A stretch of 48,692 nucleotides of DNA from NCBI RefSeq assembly GCF_014397785.1, contig NZ_VZQQ01000047.1, positions 1 through 48,692 on the forward strand, read 5' to 3'. Under the pieces are notes generated by a model that saw nothing but the letters and a program-made list of their open reading frames with translations, was not told the DNA's origin and did no database searches. Source of the stretch: Paraburkholderia podalyriae (lineage in GTDB: Bacteria > Pseudomonadota > Gammaproteobacteria > Burkholderiales > Burkholderiaceae). This document shows positions 1 to 8,293 of this stretch, piece by piece. Each line of letters opens with the position of its first letter. Positions within the stretch are counted from its first letter, which is position 1. A program made the position numbers and the translations under genes.

Positions 1-1117
1 ACTCCTGCTGGAGGACGAGGCGGATTGCCTCAACCACCAACATAAGCACCGGCGCCACTCGCCTCCCATTCGCCGCCAGAGTCGGGCCGTAGCCCCCTAC
101 CGCGCGAGCGGTTTAGTCCGTTCGGCCAAAGCAGCCGCTGGCGCGACCGCCCGCCAATGGCGGCTACGGTCAGCGTTGCCGACGTCGGGCCCGCGACAAG
201 TTCGAATGGGGTTTTCCGAGCTGCGCTGAGGCGCTTTCTCCGCTGCCCATCTGTTTGGCGAACTTGCTGCCTGTATCCTCGCCGCCGAACGCGATCTTCT
301 CTGTCTCTATCGACAGCGTGCCCTCGCCGACTAGGGCCGTCGAATAGTAGCCGACTGCACCCAGTCACCACCGCGACGATAGAGCAGCCATCAGTTTCCG
401 TGCGCCGTTTATATTGCAACTCATAGCCCCACTGCGTTCGGTCGCGCAAACTGTTGTGATCGAAACCAGAACCTAAATGGATGTCCTTTCGTCTTATCGG
501 CCCAAGTCCGCGTAACAGCGTCGGCCGCGCGCCTCGTTCTGCCAACGAGGTCTGCGACCTGTGGTTCGGGAGGCGTCGAAGGTCTTCGAGAGCTGAATCG
601 CTCCAAGGTCATGCGCTATCTGGAGCAAGGAGTTCGAACGCGGAAGCAGCTTCACTACAAAAATTCTGATCTGGGCGACTGGTGTCGTCAGTTTGATTCT
701 GAGTGGTTCCAGGTGGTGTTGCCGGCGATGCCACAGTCAGAGCGCCAAGGCGTTGGCAGGAGAAAGGGAGGGTGCAACGCGGGCACTCGGACAGTAAAAG
801 TGTGCCCGCGGACATTCGTTGGCGCTCCTGCCCGTCAAGGTCAGGAACACGTCGGAGACGAGATTGACGCGGCGAGCTAATTTCAGTCCGACCCAAACAT
901 CAACAGCGAAGGGAATCATTGTACGTTCATCCGATCAGTGATGTTCCGATTAGCATTCCGGCAAAATTGTTGCCCGTTGGGATGGCGGCGGACTGCAACG
1001 TCTGGCGCGGCGCTATGCGTTTTCAGGTCGTGGCATCCTGTGCTAGCCGCTGAAAGCGAAGCAATTGATATGTTGAAGCTCGCCAGCGGTGAACTCGTCA
1101 TCTTATGATTGGGCGGC
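1..1117. other. Region without a supportable gene
   Basis: No reading frame here shows a recognisable domain, a convincing ribosome binding site or consistent codon bias; the open frames on both strands are short, Arg/Ser-rich and mutually overlapping, as expected from random GC-rich DNA. A stretch around 590-700 reads in one frame as a short charged helix-like peptide (YLEQGVRTRKQLHY), which could be a decayed gene, but I cannot name it. Treated as intergenic or degenerate DNA. Confidence 0.5.
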
Positions 1118-1606
1118 CTAGCCGGCCTTGCGTCCATCCATCCAAGCTAGCCAACCTTGGCGGTACGCGCGGGCATCGACAAGGGCGTGATGTACACGAT
1201 TGTCTTTCGCATAATAGTTCTGCACCGTTCGGTCATAGACTGCAGTGTCGATTAACGGTCGCAAGTCAAAAAAGGTGGGTGCCAGATTCTCCGGAAGAGG
1301 ATGGCCCAGCAATTCCAGCAGGAACCGAAAGTCTGTGCTCGAGTCGCTCGCTATCCGGACCGCACGCGGAGCATTGAAAAACCATTCCCGCAGGCGAACG
1401 CGACCTTGTTCGAACGTAAGGGGCGAGCCCTCAAGCAATGGCAGAACTTCCCTTTTGACGAAGTCTGAGCAATCTTCGATTTGCCACGTGTCCGAGAACT
1501 CAATATAAAGCTCGCGGCTAGCGTCTTCGACAACAATCCCCAAGCTGATCAGCCGGGGAATCCGCTGCCCGAAGCCGGTGTACTCGGTATCGAGAAACAG
1601 CAGCAC
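1118..1606 (-). CDS. DEDDh-type 3'-5' exoribonuclease (Rv2179c-like)
   Basis: The 162-residue product begins LLFLDTEYTG and carries the DEDDh exonuclease residues in order: Asp6 and Glu8 in the first motif, Asp92 in STDFRFLL, and His140 with Asp144 in HHALVDARAY. These residues bind two metal ions that hydrolyse RNA or DNA from the 3' end. The length fits the compact, stand-alone 3'-5' exoribonuclease family (Rv2179c type) better than RNase T or polymerase proofreading domains. The start is a GTG at 1606, chosen because AGGAG lies about 8 bases upstream. It stands alone, with no co-directional neighbour nearby. The exact substrate cannot be read from the sequence; small structured RNAs are typical for the wider family. 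Confidence 0.8.
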   Translation of the reverse strand: MLLFLDTEYTGFGQRIPRLISLGIVVEDASRELYIEFSDTWQIEDCSDFVKREVLPLLEGSPLTFEQGRVRLREWFFNAPRAVRIASDSSTDFRFLLELLGHPLPENLAPTFFDLRPLIDTAVYDRTVQNYYAKDNRVHHALVDARAYRQGWLAWMDGRKAG

Positions 1607-1960
1607 GATGAACTCCTAAAGTCGTAGTTTAACGATCAACTGCGACGCCGTTCCAGACCGATTGTAAATGTAAGGGAAAGCTGAGTGTTCTCGAAAATAT
1701 AGCGGAAACCGAACTCCGATGTGACCGGAGCTGGTTATCTTTTCCAGATAAAAATTCTTGTCTTTCTTTTCTGCTTCCAATTGTGTTTCGCGGCGAAACC
1801 CGCGTTTGCAACTGCGCTGGCAACCGCACGACGCCAACCGTGAACATCTCGGTGCCGTTGTCAGTTCACGCTAAGCCCGCAAAGGAACCTGGTGGGGGGC
1901 CAAGAGGGTGCCAGGAACGCGATCTTCTGCTCGCCCACCGCTGACATATAATTCGAATGT
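1607..1960. other. Intergenic region before the GntR regulator
   Basis: About 350 bases between divergent genes. Two short overlapping minus-strand frames here (about 72 codons each) show no domain and are AT-richer than neighbouring coding DNA. I see nothing beyond the promoter region of the regulator that follows. Confidence 0.5.
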
Positions 1961-1977
1961 TGGTTATTTAGGATTTA
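1961..1977 (+). promoter_or_regulatory. Candidate operator half-site overlapping the GntR RBS
   Basis: TTGGTTATTTAGG (1960-1972) matches at 11 of 13 positions the right half of the palindrome at 2820-2847 (TTAGTCATTTAGG). It overlaps the AGGA ribosome binding site of the regulator, which would suit autoregulation. Seen in sequence; the protein-DNA pairing is inference. Confidence 0.4.
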
Positions 1978-1981
1978 TATG

Positions 1982-2791
1982 ATGGCGGATGAGCGACACA
2001 TGGAGACCGCGCGGCCAGAGCTGCCAGCCGAGCGCGGCGTTGCACAATATCAGCGACTGGCGTCCCTGCTGCGGCACCGAATCGCGAAGGGCGAGTACCC
2101 GCTCGGCACGCAGTTGCCGCCGATCACGCAGCTCGCGGACGACGTGGGCGTCGCCGTCGTCACCGTCCGGCAAGCATACGAGCTGCTTTCCAAGGAAGGG
2201 CTGCTCCGCAGCCAGCGGGGCGTTGGGACCCACGTCGCAGCGCTGCCCGCCGCCACGGGCGACCTCGAACAGGTGATCAACAACCCCTTCGCCGCGCCGC
2301 AGCCGCTTGCCTTCGAGATACTCGAAGTCGGGCGCCGCACCTTGCTGCCCCAGGAGCTGCTCGGGCCGGATGACCGGTCGGCTGGCGAATACGTGTGCGT
2401 CCGCAAACTGCACACCTATTCCGGCGAGCCCTTCTGCTACGCCGAAATCTATGTGCCCACGCCGGTTTTCGAATCGCTGCCCAGGGACATCGCCATGAAG
2501 CGGAAGCTGCTCGCCGCGGTGCTCGACAAACTGGGCGCGCGCTGCAAACGCTTGCGGCAACGCGTGACCGTGATACCCGCGGATTTCCCTCTGTGCGATA
2601 TGCTGAAGATCCCGTTTGCCTCGCCCGTCGCGAAGATGTCGCGACGCCTGGTTGACGGCAAAGGCAACGTGCTGTACGCCGGTGCGACCTGGTATCGGGG
2701 CGACCGCTACGTCTCCGAGATCGACCTCCCCGCGTCCGCCCTGAAAACCGTGCCCGGGATCACCGAGCCCCAGCGGCGGGCTGTCGGGTAA
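1982..2791 (+). CDS. GntR/HutC-family transcriptional regulator (UTRA)
   Basis: The N-terminal 25-90 residues are a GntR winged helix (QYQRLASLLRHRI, LPPITQLADDVGVAVVTVRQ, then the wing GLLRSQRGVGTHV). The remaining 170 residues fit a UTRA ligand-binding domain as in HutC, FarR and PhnF, which usually senses a pathway intermediate and releases the repressor from DNA. Two adjacent ATG codons lie at 1979 and 1982; I take 1982 because AGGA is 8 bases upstream. It precedes the catabolic operon in the same direction, with a 28-bp palindrome between them and a related half-site at its own start. It is therefore probably the local regulator of the operon and of itself. The ligand is unknown; an acid or CoA ester made by the pathway is a reasonable guess. 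Confidence 0.88.
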   Translation: MADERHMETARPELPAERGVAQYQRLASLLRHRIAKGEYPLGTQLPPITQLADDVGVAVVTVRQAYELLSKEGLLRSQRGVGTHVAALPAATGDLEQVINNPFAAPQPLAFEILEVGRRTLLPQELLGPDDRSAGEYVCVRKLHTYSGEPFCYAEIYVPTPVFESLPRDIAMKRKLLAAVLDKLGARCKRLRQRVTVIPADFPLCDMLKIPFASPVAKMSRRLVDGKGNVLYAGATWYRGDRYVSEIDLPASALKTVPGITEPQRRAVG

Positions 2792-2819
2792 GCCCGCACT
2801 TGACGCCACTTTGCGCATG

Positions 2820-2847
2820 CCTAAACTACTAACATTAGTCATTTAGG
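2820..2847. promoter_or_regulatory. 28-bp palindromic operator candidate
   Basis: A nested inverted repeat centred between 2833 and 2834: outer arms CCTAAA (2820-2825) and TTTAGG (2842-2847), inner arms ACTAA (2828-2832) and TTAGT (2835-2839). It lies 36 bases before the first gene of the catabolic operon and its right half recurs at the start of the upstream GntR gene. Its size and symmetry suit a dimeric GntR-family repressor. Confidence 0.6.
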
Positions 2848-2883
2848 TTTAACTCCTCGAAGCTGATTCCTCACTGGAGCTTA

Positions 2884-3156
2884 ATGCGCATGCGGAACCT
2901 TCTCTTCCTCCTGGCTGCCCCCGTGCTCGCGTCGCAAGCGATGGCGGCGGCCCCTTATCCGGCCGAGCCCATCAAGTTCATCGTTCCCTTTCCGGTCGGA
3001 AGCGGAACGGACGGCAGGGGGCGCGTGCTCGACCAGTCGCTGCCCGCCAGGAAGGGCCAGCCCGCCATCGTGGAAAACCGTCCCAACGCCTCCGGCTTCA
3101 TGGCGGCGCAGGCCACCGTCCCGGCGGTCAAGACCGCAGGGAGCCAGGCAGAATGA
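2884..3156 (+). pseudogene. TctC/Bug-family solute-binding protein, internally deleted
   Basis: The 90-residue frame starts with a signal peptide ending ASQAMAAAPYPAEP and continues with the conserved N-terminus of tripartite tricarboxylate transporter binding proteins (PIKFIVPFPVGSGTD, then QPAIVENRPNASG). Intact members are about 320 residues and bind carboxylates in the periplasm. Here the family sequence stops near residue 75, and the last residues (VKTAGSQAE) look like the usual C-terminus of the family. About 230 central codons therefore appear to be missing in frame. GGAG precedes the ATG, and the stop overlaps the next start as ATGA, so translational coupling of the operon survives. 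A protein of this size cannot form the two-lobed ligand site, so I regard it as non-functional for transport. Confidence 0.75.
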
Positions 3157-3923
3157 AGCCCGTACCTATCATGGTCAGGGCGGCCGATCTTGCCGCCTAC
3201 GCGCCGGCGAACCACACCGGCACCTCCAACGTGCGCGTGATCGGCCCCGAGACTGTCGGCGCGACGGCGCTCGAAGTGCTGGTCGGCACGATCGTGAAAT
3301 CGCACGGCGCGCGGCCGCACGCGCATCCCCACCTGGAGCAATGCGCCTACATGATCGAGGGAACCGGCGAGTCGGGGGCGGAGGGCCGCGTGGAAGCGAT
3401 GGAGCCCGGGACCTGGGCCTACGTGCCGGCAGGCGTGTTCCATTCGTTTCGCGTGACCAGCGACCAGCCCGGGCGTGTGCTGGTCGTCTATACGCCGCCG
3501 TATGGCGAGAACCCGGCGCACACGATCACGGAACCCGACGGCGCTGCCGCCGCGCCTGCTCACGGCAAGGTGCGCGTGCTTGCCGCCGGCGACGCCGCCA
3601 CCGGCACGGTTCCCCTCATCGACCGCGAGACCGCTGGCGCGCGCTGGGTCGACATTGCGGCGCTGCGCATGCCTGCCGGCAGCGCATCGGTCTGCACCGC
3701 GGAGCCTGACGCCGAGCAGGTTCTCTACGTCGAACACGGACGGGTCGACGCACGTGTCGATGGGCAGCACTTCGGTCTCGCCCCGGGCGACTTCCTGTTT
3801 CTTCCGCGCGGGGCCGCCGCCTCCCTGCGCTGTTTGCCGGAGCAGCCTGCGTCCGGCTTCCTTATCAAGGGGCGGCTTCCATCCACTGCTTTAAATCCAG
3901 TAACAACGGGAGACAATTCATGA
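3153..3923 (+). CDS. Bicupin protein (putative dioxygenase-like)
   Basis: A 256-residue protein with two cupin barrels. The first keeps the metal-binding signature: HAHPHLEQ (residues 53-60) followed by the second motif VPAGVFHSF (residues 91-99), so it probably binds Fe, Mn or Ni. The second barrel (about residues 150-245) has the cupin fold pattern (LYVEHGRVDARV, APGDFLFLPRG) but lacks the metal-binding histidines and is probably structural. It starts within the stop of the preceding remnant (ATGA) and its own stop overlaps the next gene in the same way. The architecture recalls gentisate dioxygenase-type bicupins and ureidoglycine or oxalate bicupins, but at 256 residues it is shorter than gentisate dioxygenase, so I do not assign a substrate. 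Its position suggests a ring- or carbon-cleavage role, or support of the next cupin. Confidence 0.75.
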   Translation: MKPVPIMVRAADLAAYAPANHTGTSNVRVIGPETVGATALEVLVGTIVKSHGARPHAHPHLEQCAYMIEGTGESGAEGRVEAMEPGTWAYVPAGVFHSFRVTSDQPGRVLVVYTPPYGENPAHTITEPDGAAAAPAHGKVRVLAAGDAATGTVPLIDRETAGARWVDIAALRMPAGSASVCTAEPDAEQVLYVEHGRVDARVDGQHFGLAPGDFLFLPRGAAASLRCLPEQPASGFLIKGRLPSTALNPVTTGDNS

Positions 3924-4468
3924 ACGCAAGAATGCTCGCGCAGCCCACCACAGCTACCGGCGCCCCGCTGCCGCTGCCCGCTCTGCCACAGGACAAGCTC
4001 CTGACCGTCAACATCGAGCAGATCCCGCTGATCAGGGATGTCTTTCCGGGCATCCATATCAAGCCGCTGCGCCTTGACCTGGAGCGCGGCGAGTGGGTCT
4101 TCATGGCCATCCTGGAACCCGGTTGCTCACTGCCGATTCACTACCACACCGGTACGGCGCAGGTGTGGACGATCCAGGGCTGCTGGGCGTATCGCGAGTA
4201 CCCCGAGCAGCGGCAGACGGCAGGCTCCTACCTGTACGAGCCGGGCGGCTCGGTGCACACCTTCTACACCCCCGAGGACAACACCGAGGACACCATCACT
4301 ATCGCCTGGATCGAAGGCGCGCAGGTCAGCTTCAACGATGACGGCACGTTCCACTCGCTCAATGACGCGGTTTCGATCCGGTACGCGATCGAGGCCCTCG
4401 CGGCAGCGCGCGACATCGGACCGGTGCCCTATATCCGCGGCAACGGCGCGGACGTAGCCGGTTCCTGA
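3920..4468 (+). CDS. ChrR-like cupin, 2,4'-dihydroxyacetophenone dioxygenase family
   Basis: A single-cupin protein of 182 residues. His74 and His76 (LPIHYHTG) with His113 (GGSVHTFY) make a three-histidine metal site of the kind used by acetylacetone-cleaving enzyme Dke1 and 2,4'-dihydroxyacetophenone dioxygenase, non-heme Fe(II) enzymes that cut a C-C bond next to a ketone. The WTIQGCWAYREYP stretch and the length fit that family. The start overlaps the preceding stop (ATGA) with GGGAG upstream. Within the operon it is the best candidate for the first carbon-cleaving step, yielding acids that the following CoA-transferase could activate. Family membership is well supported; the substrate is inference. 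Confidence 0.78.
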   Translation: MNARMLAQPTTATGAPLPLPALPQDKLLTVNIEQIPLIRDVFPGIHIKPLRLDLERGEWVFMAILEPGCSLPIHYHTGTAQVWTIQGCWAYREYPEQRQTAGSYLYEPGGSVHTFYTPEDNTEDTITIAWIEGAQVSFNDDGTFHSLNDAVSIRYAIEALAAARDIGPVPYIRGNGADVAGS

Positions 4469-4491
4469 CCGGAAAGAGGAGCACGCACAGA

Positions 4492-5739
4492 ATGAACAAC
4501 GACTCGAACCAGGGTGGGCCGCTGGCCGGCCTGCGCATCATCGACATCACCGAAGTCGTCATGGGACCTTCGGCCACGCAGATGCTGGCCGACCTGGGGG
4601 CCGACGTGATCAAGGTGGAGCCGCCCGGCGGCGACATGCTGCGCGCCGTCGGACCCGGCGGGCGCTCGGGCGCCGGCCCGCTGTTCCTCAACCTGAACCG
4701 CAACAAGCGCAGCGTCATGCTGGACCTGAAGCGCCCTGCCGGCAAGGAAGCGCTGCTGAAGCTGGCGCAGACGGCCGACGCACTGGTCTACAACGTGCGG
4801 CCGCAGGCGATGCAGCGCCTCGGGCTGGATTACGAGGCGCTGCGGCTGGTGAACCCGCGCATCGTCTACGTCGGCACCTTCGGCTTCAGCCAGCGCGGCC
4901 GCTATGCGGACTCGCGCGCCTTCGACGACCTGATCCAGGCGGCCGTCGCGATCCCCGAGGCCAGCGTGCGGGCCGGTTCCGACGTGCCGCGCTATGCCCC
5001 GCTCAACCTCTCGGACCGGGCCACGGGCCTGTACGCGTTCGGCGTGATCTGCGCGGCCCTGCTGGCGCGCGAGCGCACGGGCTGCGGTCAGGCGGTGGAC
5101 GTGCCGATGTTCGAGACCACCGCGCAGATGATGCTGGGCGATCATCTGTACGGCCACACGTTCATCCCGCCGCGCGGCGGCTTCGGCTATCCGCGGCTGC
5201 TCAACCCGCAGCGGCGGCCGTACGCCACGCAGGACGGCCTGGTGTGCCTCGTCGTCTACACCGACGAACAGTGGCAGGCCTTCATGCGCGTGGTGGGCGA
5301 GGCCGAGCGGTTCAACAGCGACCCGCGGTTTGCCGACGGCGAATCGCGCACGCAGCATGTCGAGGCGCTGTACGAGATCCTCGCCGACAAGCTGAAAGCT
5401 CAGACCACGCAGCAATGGCGCGAGCTGCTGGAGCCGCTTGGCATCCCGGTGTTGCCGGTGCACACCTTCGAGTCGCTGATGGACGATCCGCACCTGCAGG
5501 ACATCAAGTTCTTCCAGCAGTTCGAGCATCCCACTGAGGGCATGCTGCGAACCATGGCGGTGCCCAGCGAATGGCCGCAAACCCCGCTGCCGCCGCTGCG
5601 CCCGCCGCCGTTGCTGGGTGAGCACAGCGCACAAGTGCTGGCCGAGGCCGGCTACTCGCCGCAGCAGATCCGCGAGATGGTGCAGGCGGGCGTGACGCAA
5701 GTGGCGGTGTGCAGCGAGTCAACGGGAGTCGAAGCATGA
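4492..5739 (+). CDS. Family III CoA-transferase (CaiB/BaiF/Frc)
   Basis: A 415-residue family III CoA-transferase. It opens with the typical PLAGLRIIDIT and LADLGADVIKVEPPGGD, and NLNRNKRSVMLDLK follows. Asp175 in NLSDRATGL aligns with the catalytic aspartate that forms the glutamyl/aspartyl-CoA thioester in formyl-CoA transferase. The C-terminal half has the usual small domain (GLVCLVVYTDEQWQAF). The enzyme moves CoA from a donor thioester to a carboxylic acid in the cytoplasm, thereby activating the substrate for the downstream dehydrogenase and hydratase. GAGGAG lies before the ATG, 23 bases after the previous stop; the stop overlaps the next start. Donor and acceptor acids cannot be told from sequence. 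Confidence 0.9.
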   Translation: MNNDSNQGGPLAGLRIIDITEVVMGPSATQMLADLGADVIKVEPPGGDMLRAVGPGGRSGAGPLFLNLNRNKRSVMLDLKRPAGKEALLKLAQTADALVYNVRPQAMQRLGLDYEALRLVNPRIVYVGTFGFSQRGRYADSRAFDDLIQAAVAIPEASVRAGSDVPRYAPLNLSDRATGLYAFGVICAALLARERTGCGQAVDVPMFETTAQMMLGDHLYGHTFIPPRGGFGYPRLLNPQRRPYATQDGLVCLVVYTDEQWQAFMRVVGEAERFNSDPRFADGESRTQHVEALYEILADKLKAQTTQQWRELLEPLGIPVLPVHTFESLMDDPHLQDIKFFQQFEHPTEGMLRTMAVPSEWPQTPLPPLRPPPLLGEHSAQVLAEAGYSPQQIREMVQAGVTQVAVCSESTGVEA

Positions 5740-6500
5740 GCGAGGTCGTGCACGCCAGCCGGCAGGACGGGCGGCTGATTCTCACCATCGACCGCCCGGA
5801 GCGCCGGAATGCGCTCAACGCGGAAGTGATCGGCACGTTGCAGGAAGCGCTGCACCGCGCCAGGTCTGACAAGACGATTCGCGCGGTGGTGCTCACCGGT
5901 GCGGGCGACGAGGCGTTCTGCGCCGGCGCCGACCTGGGCGGGGATGCCTTCGCGTTCGACTACGCCACGCCGACCAGCGCCTATGCCGACCTGCTGCGCA
6001 CGGCCCGCACGCTGAACGTGCCGCTCGTCGCGCGGGTCAACGGCGCCTGCATGGCCGGCGGCATGGGCCTGCTCGCGATGTGCGATCTCGCCATCACGGC
6101 CCGGCACGCGAGCTTCGGCCTGCCCGAGGTGAAGGTGGGCGTGTTCCCGATGCAGGTGCTCGCCGTGCTGCAGGCCCAGTTGCCGCTGCGCTGCCTGGCG
6201 CAGTTGTGCCTGACGGGCGAGCCCATCGACGCGGCGCGGGCACGCGAGATCGGTCTGGTGAACGAGGTGGCTGACGACCTCGACGCTGCGCTCGAGCGCC
6301 TGCTGTCGCGGCTGCTCGCCAACTCACCCACGGCGCTGCGGCGCGGCATGTATGCGATGAAGGCGATGCGCTCGATGTCCTTCGAAGAGGCGATCGCCTT
6401 CGGCGAAGGGCAGATCGGCCTGCTGGCCCTGACCCAGGACGCGCGCGAGGGCCTGGCCGCATTCAAGGAAAAAAGGAAACCGCAATGGACGGGCAACTGA
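5736..6500 (+). CDS. Enoyl-CoA hydratase/isomerase family protein
   Basis: A crotonase-fold protein of 254 residues. It shows the first oxyanion-hole segment (AFCAGADLGGD) and the second (NGACMAGGMGLLAMCD), followed by FGLPEVKVGVFP. In canonical enoyl-CoA hydratase the second segment carries a catalytic Glu (GGGCEL); here the aligned residue is Gly, while the second Glu (LPEV) is kept. The enzyme may thus work as an isomerase, lyase or specialised hydratase, as in AtuE or methylglutaconyl-CoA hydratase relatives. I use the ATG at 5736, which overlaps the upstream stop as ATGA, rather than an earlier in-frame ATG at 5709 inside the CoA-transferase gene. It sits between activation and dehydrogenase genes, consistent with CoA-ester degradation. 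Confidence 0.87.
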   Translation: MSEVVHASRQDGRLILTIDRPERRNALNAEVIGTLQEALHRARSDKTIRAVVLTGAGDEAFCAGADLGGDAFAFDYATPTSAYADLLRTARTLNVPLVARVNGACMAGGMGLLAMCDLAITARHASFGLPEVKVGVFPMQVLAVLQAQLPLRCLAQLCLTGEPIDAARAREIGLVNEVADDLDAALERLLSRLLANSPTALRRGMYAMKAMRSMSFEEAIAFGEGQIGLLALTQDAREGLAAFKEKRKPQWTGN

Positions 6501-8293
6501 CATCCGCGACGCCGGGCAAGGTTGTGCGCATCGGCGGCGCCTCGGGTTTCTGGGGCGACAGCAGCCTCGGGCCGCTGCAGCTGGTGCGCTGCGGCGCCAT
6601 CGATTACCTCGTGTTCGACTATCTCGCCGAGCTCACCATGTCGATCCTCGCGGGCGCGCGCATGAAACGGCCGGAGGAAGGCTACGCCATCGACTTCGTC
6701 ACGGTGGCGCTGCGCTCGGTGCTGAAGCAAGCCGTCGAGCAGGGCATCCGCATCGTCAGCAACGCCGGAGGCGTGAATCCGAGGGGATGCGCCGCGGCGG
6801 TGCGGGCGCTGGCCGACGAACTCGGCGTACCGGTGCGGGTCGCGATCGTCGAAGGCGACGACGTGCTCCCGCTCGCCGCCGCGATGCGAACGGCCGGCAC
6901 GGTCGAAATGTCCAGCGGCGAACCGATGCCTGAACGGCTGGTGACGGCCAATGCCTATCTCGGCGCACTGCCCATCGCGCGAGCCCTGGCCGCGGGCGCC
7001 GACATCGTCATCACCGGCCGCTGCGTCGACAGTGCCGTCACCCTCGGCGTGCTGACGCACGAGTTCGGCTGGGCGGCCGACGACTTCGACCGGCTCGCCG
7101 CCGGCAGCCTGGCCGGCCACATCATCGAATGCGGCTGCCAGGCGACAGGCGGCCTGCACACCGACTGGGCCAGCGTGCCGGACTGGGCGAACATCGGCTA
7201 TCCGATCGTCGAGTGCCGCGAAGACGGCAGCTTTGTGGTCACCAAGCCCGCGGACACCGGCGGCCTTGTCACGCCCGCAACCGTCGGGGAGCAACTGCTG
7301 TACGAGATAGGCGATCCGGCCAACTATCTGCTGCCGGACGTGATCTGCGACTTCCGCCAGGTGCGCATGGAGCAGGCCGGGCCGCATCGCGTGCTCGTGA
7401 CCGGCGCACGCGGCCGCCCGCCAACCGGCACCTACAAGGTCAGCGCCACCGCGCCGGCGGGCTTCAAGCTGTCCGGGCAGCTCACTATCGTCGGGATCGA
7501 CGCCGCAGCGAAGGCCAAACGCACGGGCGAGGCGCTGCTCGAGCGCGGCCGCCGGCTGCTGCATGAGAGCGGGTTCGCGGATTTCCTGGCCACCCATATC
7601 GAGCTGCTCGGCACGGAGTCGGCTTACGGGCCGCATGCGCGACCGTTGCCGACGCGCGAAGTCGTGTTGCGCCTGACGGTGACGCATGCCGACCGGCGCG
7701 CACTAGAGATGTTCAGCCGCGAGTTAGCCGCACCCGGCACGTCCTGGTCACCCGGTACGACCGGTGCCGGTGGCCGTCCCTCTGTGTCGCCGGTGCTGCG
7801 GCAGTTCGCTTGGCTCATTCCGAAGGCGCAGTTGACGCCGACGGTCACGCTCGGCGAGACGACGTTCACCGTGACGCTGCCGTCACCGCAACCGCAGGTC
7901 GCGCCTGGACCGCTGGCGCCCATCGAGGGTGCGCTGCCCCCCGGCATACGCGAGACCGTGCCGCTCCTGAGAATCGCGCTGGGACGCAGCGGCGACAAGG
8001 GTGACACCTCCAACATCGGCCTCATCGCGCGGCATCCGGCCCTGCTGCCGGTGCTGAGAGACCAGGTGACGCCAGAACGCGTCGCGGAGTACCTCCGCCA
8101 TCTGGTGCAGGGGCCGGTCCACCGTTACGAGCTGCCCGGCATCCATGCCATCAACCTCGTCTGCGAGCGGGCGCTGGGCGGCGGCGGCATGGCGTCGCTG
8201 CGCAATGACCCGCTCGGCAAGGGCATGGCGCAGATGCTGCTTGACATGCCGGTCGACGTCCCCGCAGGCATGTTGCAGGAGCTCCCCGCATGA
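6485..8293 (+). CDS. AtuA-like protein (DUF1446 plus C-terminal AtuA domain)
   Basis: A 602-residue two-domain protein. Residues 12-450 fit DUF1446 (GGASGFWGDSS, then NAGGVNPRGCA, ITGRCVDSAV). The C-terminal 110 residues carry the small AtuA domain (GRSGDKGDTSNIGLIAR near residue 497). AtuA is required for acyclic terpene (citronellol/geraniol) use in Pseudomonas, but its reaction is not settled; relatives occur in many operons with acyl-CoA dehydrogenases and CoA-transferases. Here the two domains, sometimes encoded separately, are fused. The start overlaps the hydratase end by 16 bases, with AAGGAAA before the ATG, and the stop overlaps the next gene (ATGA). This tight coupling makes a role in the same CoA-dependent route very likely. 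Confidence 0.88.
   Translation: MDGQLTSATPGKVVRIGGASGFWGDSSLGPLQLVRCGAIDYLVFDYLAELTMSILAGARMKRPEEGYAIDFVTVALRSVLKQAVEQGIRIVSNAGGVNPRGCAAAVRALADELGVPVRVAIVEGDDVLPLAAAMRTAGTVEMSSGEPMPERLVTANAYLGALPIARALAAGADIVITGRCVDSAVTLGVLTHEFGWAADDFDRLAAGSLAGHIIECGCQATGGLHTDWASVPDWANIGYPIVECREDGSFVVTKPADTGGLVTPATVGEQLLYEIGDPANYLLPDVICDFRQVRMEQAGPHRVLVTGARGRPPTGTYKVSATAPAGFKLSGQLTIVGIDAAAKAKRTGEALLERGRRLLHESGFADFLATHIELLGTESAYGPHARPLPTREVVLRLTVTHADRRALEMFSRELAAPGTSWSPGTTGAGGRPSVSPVLRQFAWLIPKAQLTPTVTLGETTFTVTLPSPQPQVAPGPLAPIEGALPPGIRETVPLLRIALGRSGDKGDTSNIGLIARHPALLPVLRDQVTPERVAEYLRHLVQGPVHRYELPGIHAINLVCERALGGGGMASLRNDPLGKGMAQMLLDMPVDVPAGMLQELPA

Noticed and set aside
30..545. 171-codon minus-strand frame at the window start
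   Set aside because: No domain, no RBS and Arg-rich composition; overlaps several equally poor frames.
4429..5700. Long minus-strand frame opposite the CoA-transferase
   Set aside because: It is a shadow of a GC3-biased gene: rich in Arg, His and Gln, no domain, and the plus strand has an unambiguous enzyme.
5981..7687. 568-codon minus-strand frame over the hydratase and AtuA genes
   Set aside because: Antisense to two well-supported genes, with Arg/Ala/His-rich composition typical of antisense shadows.
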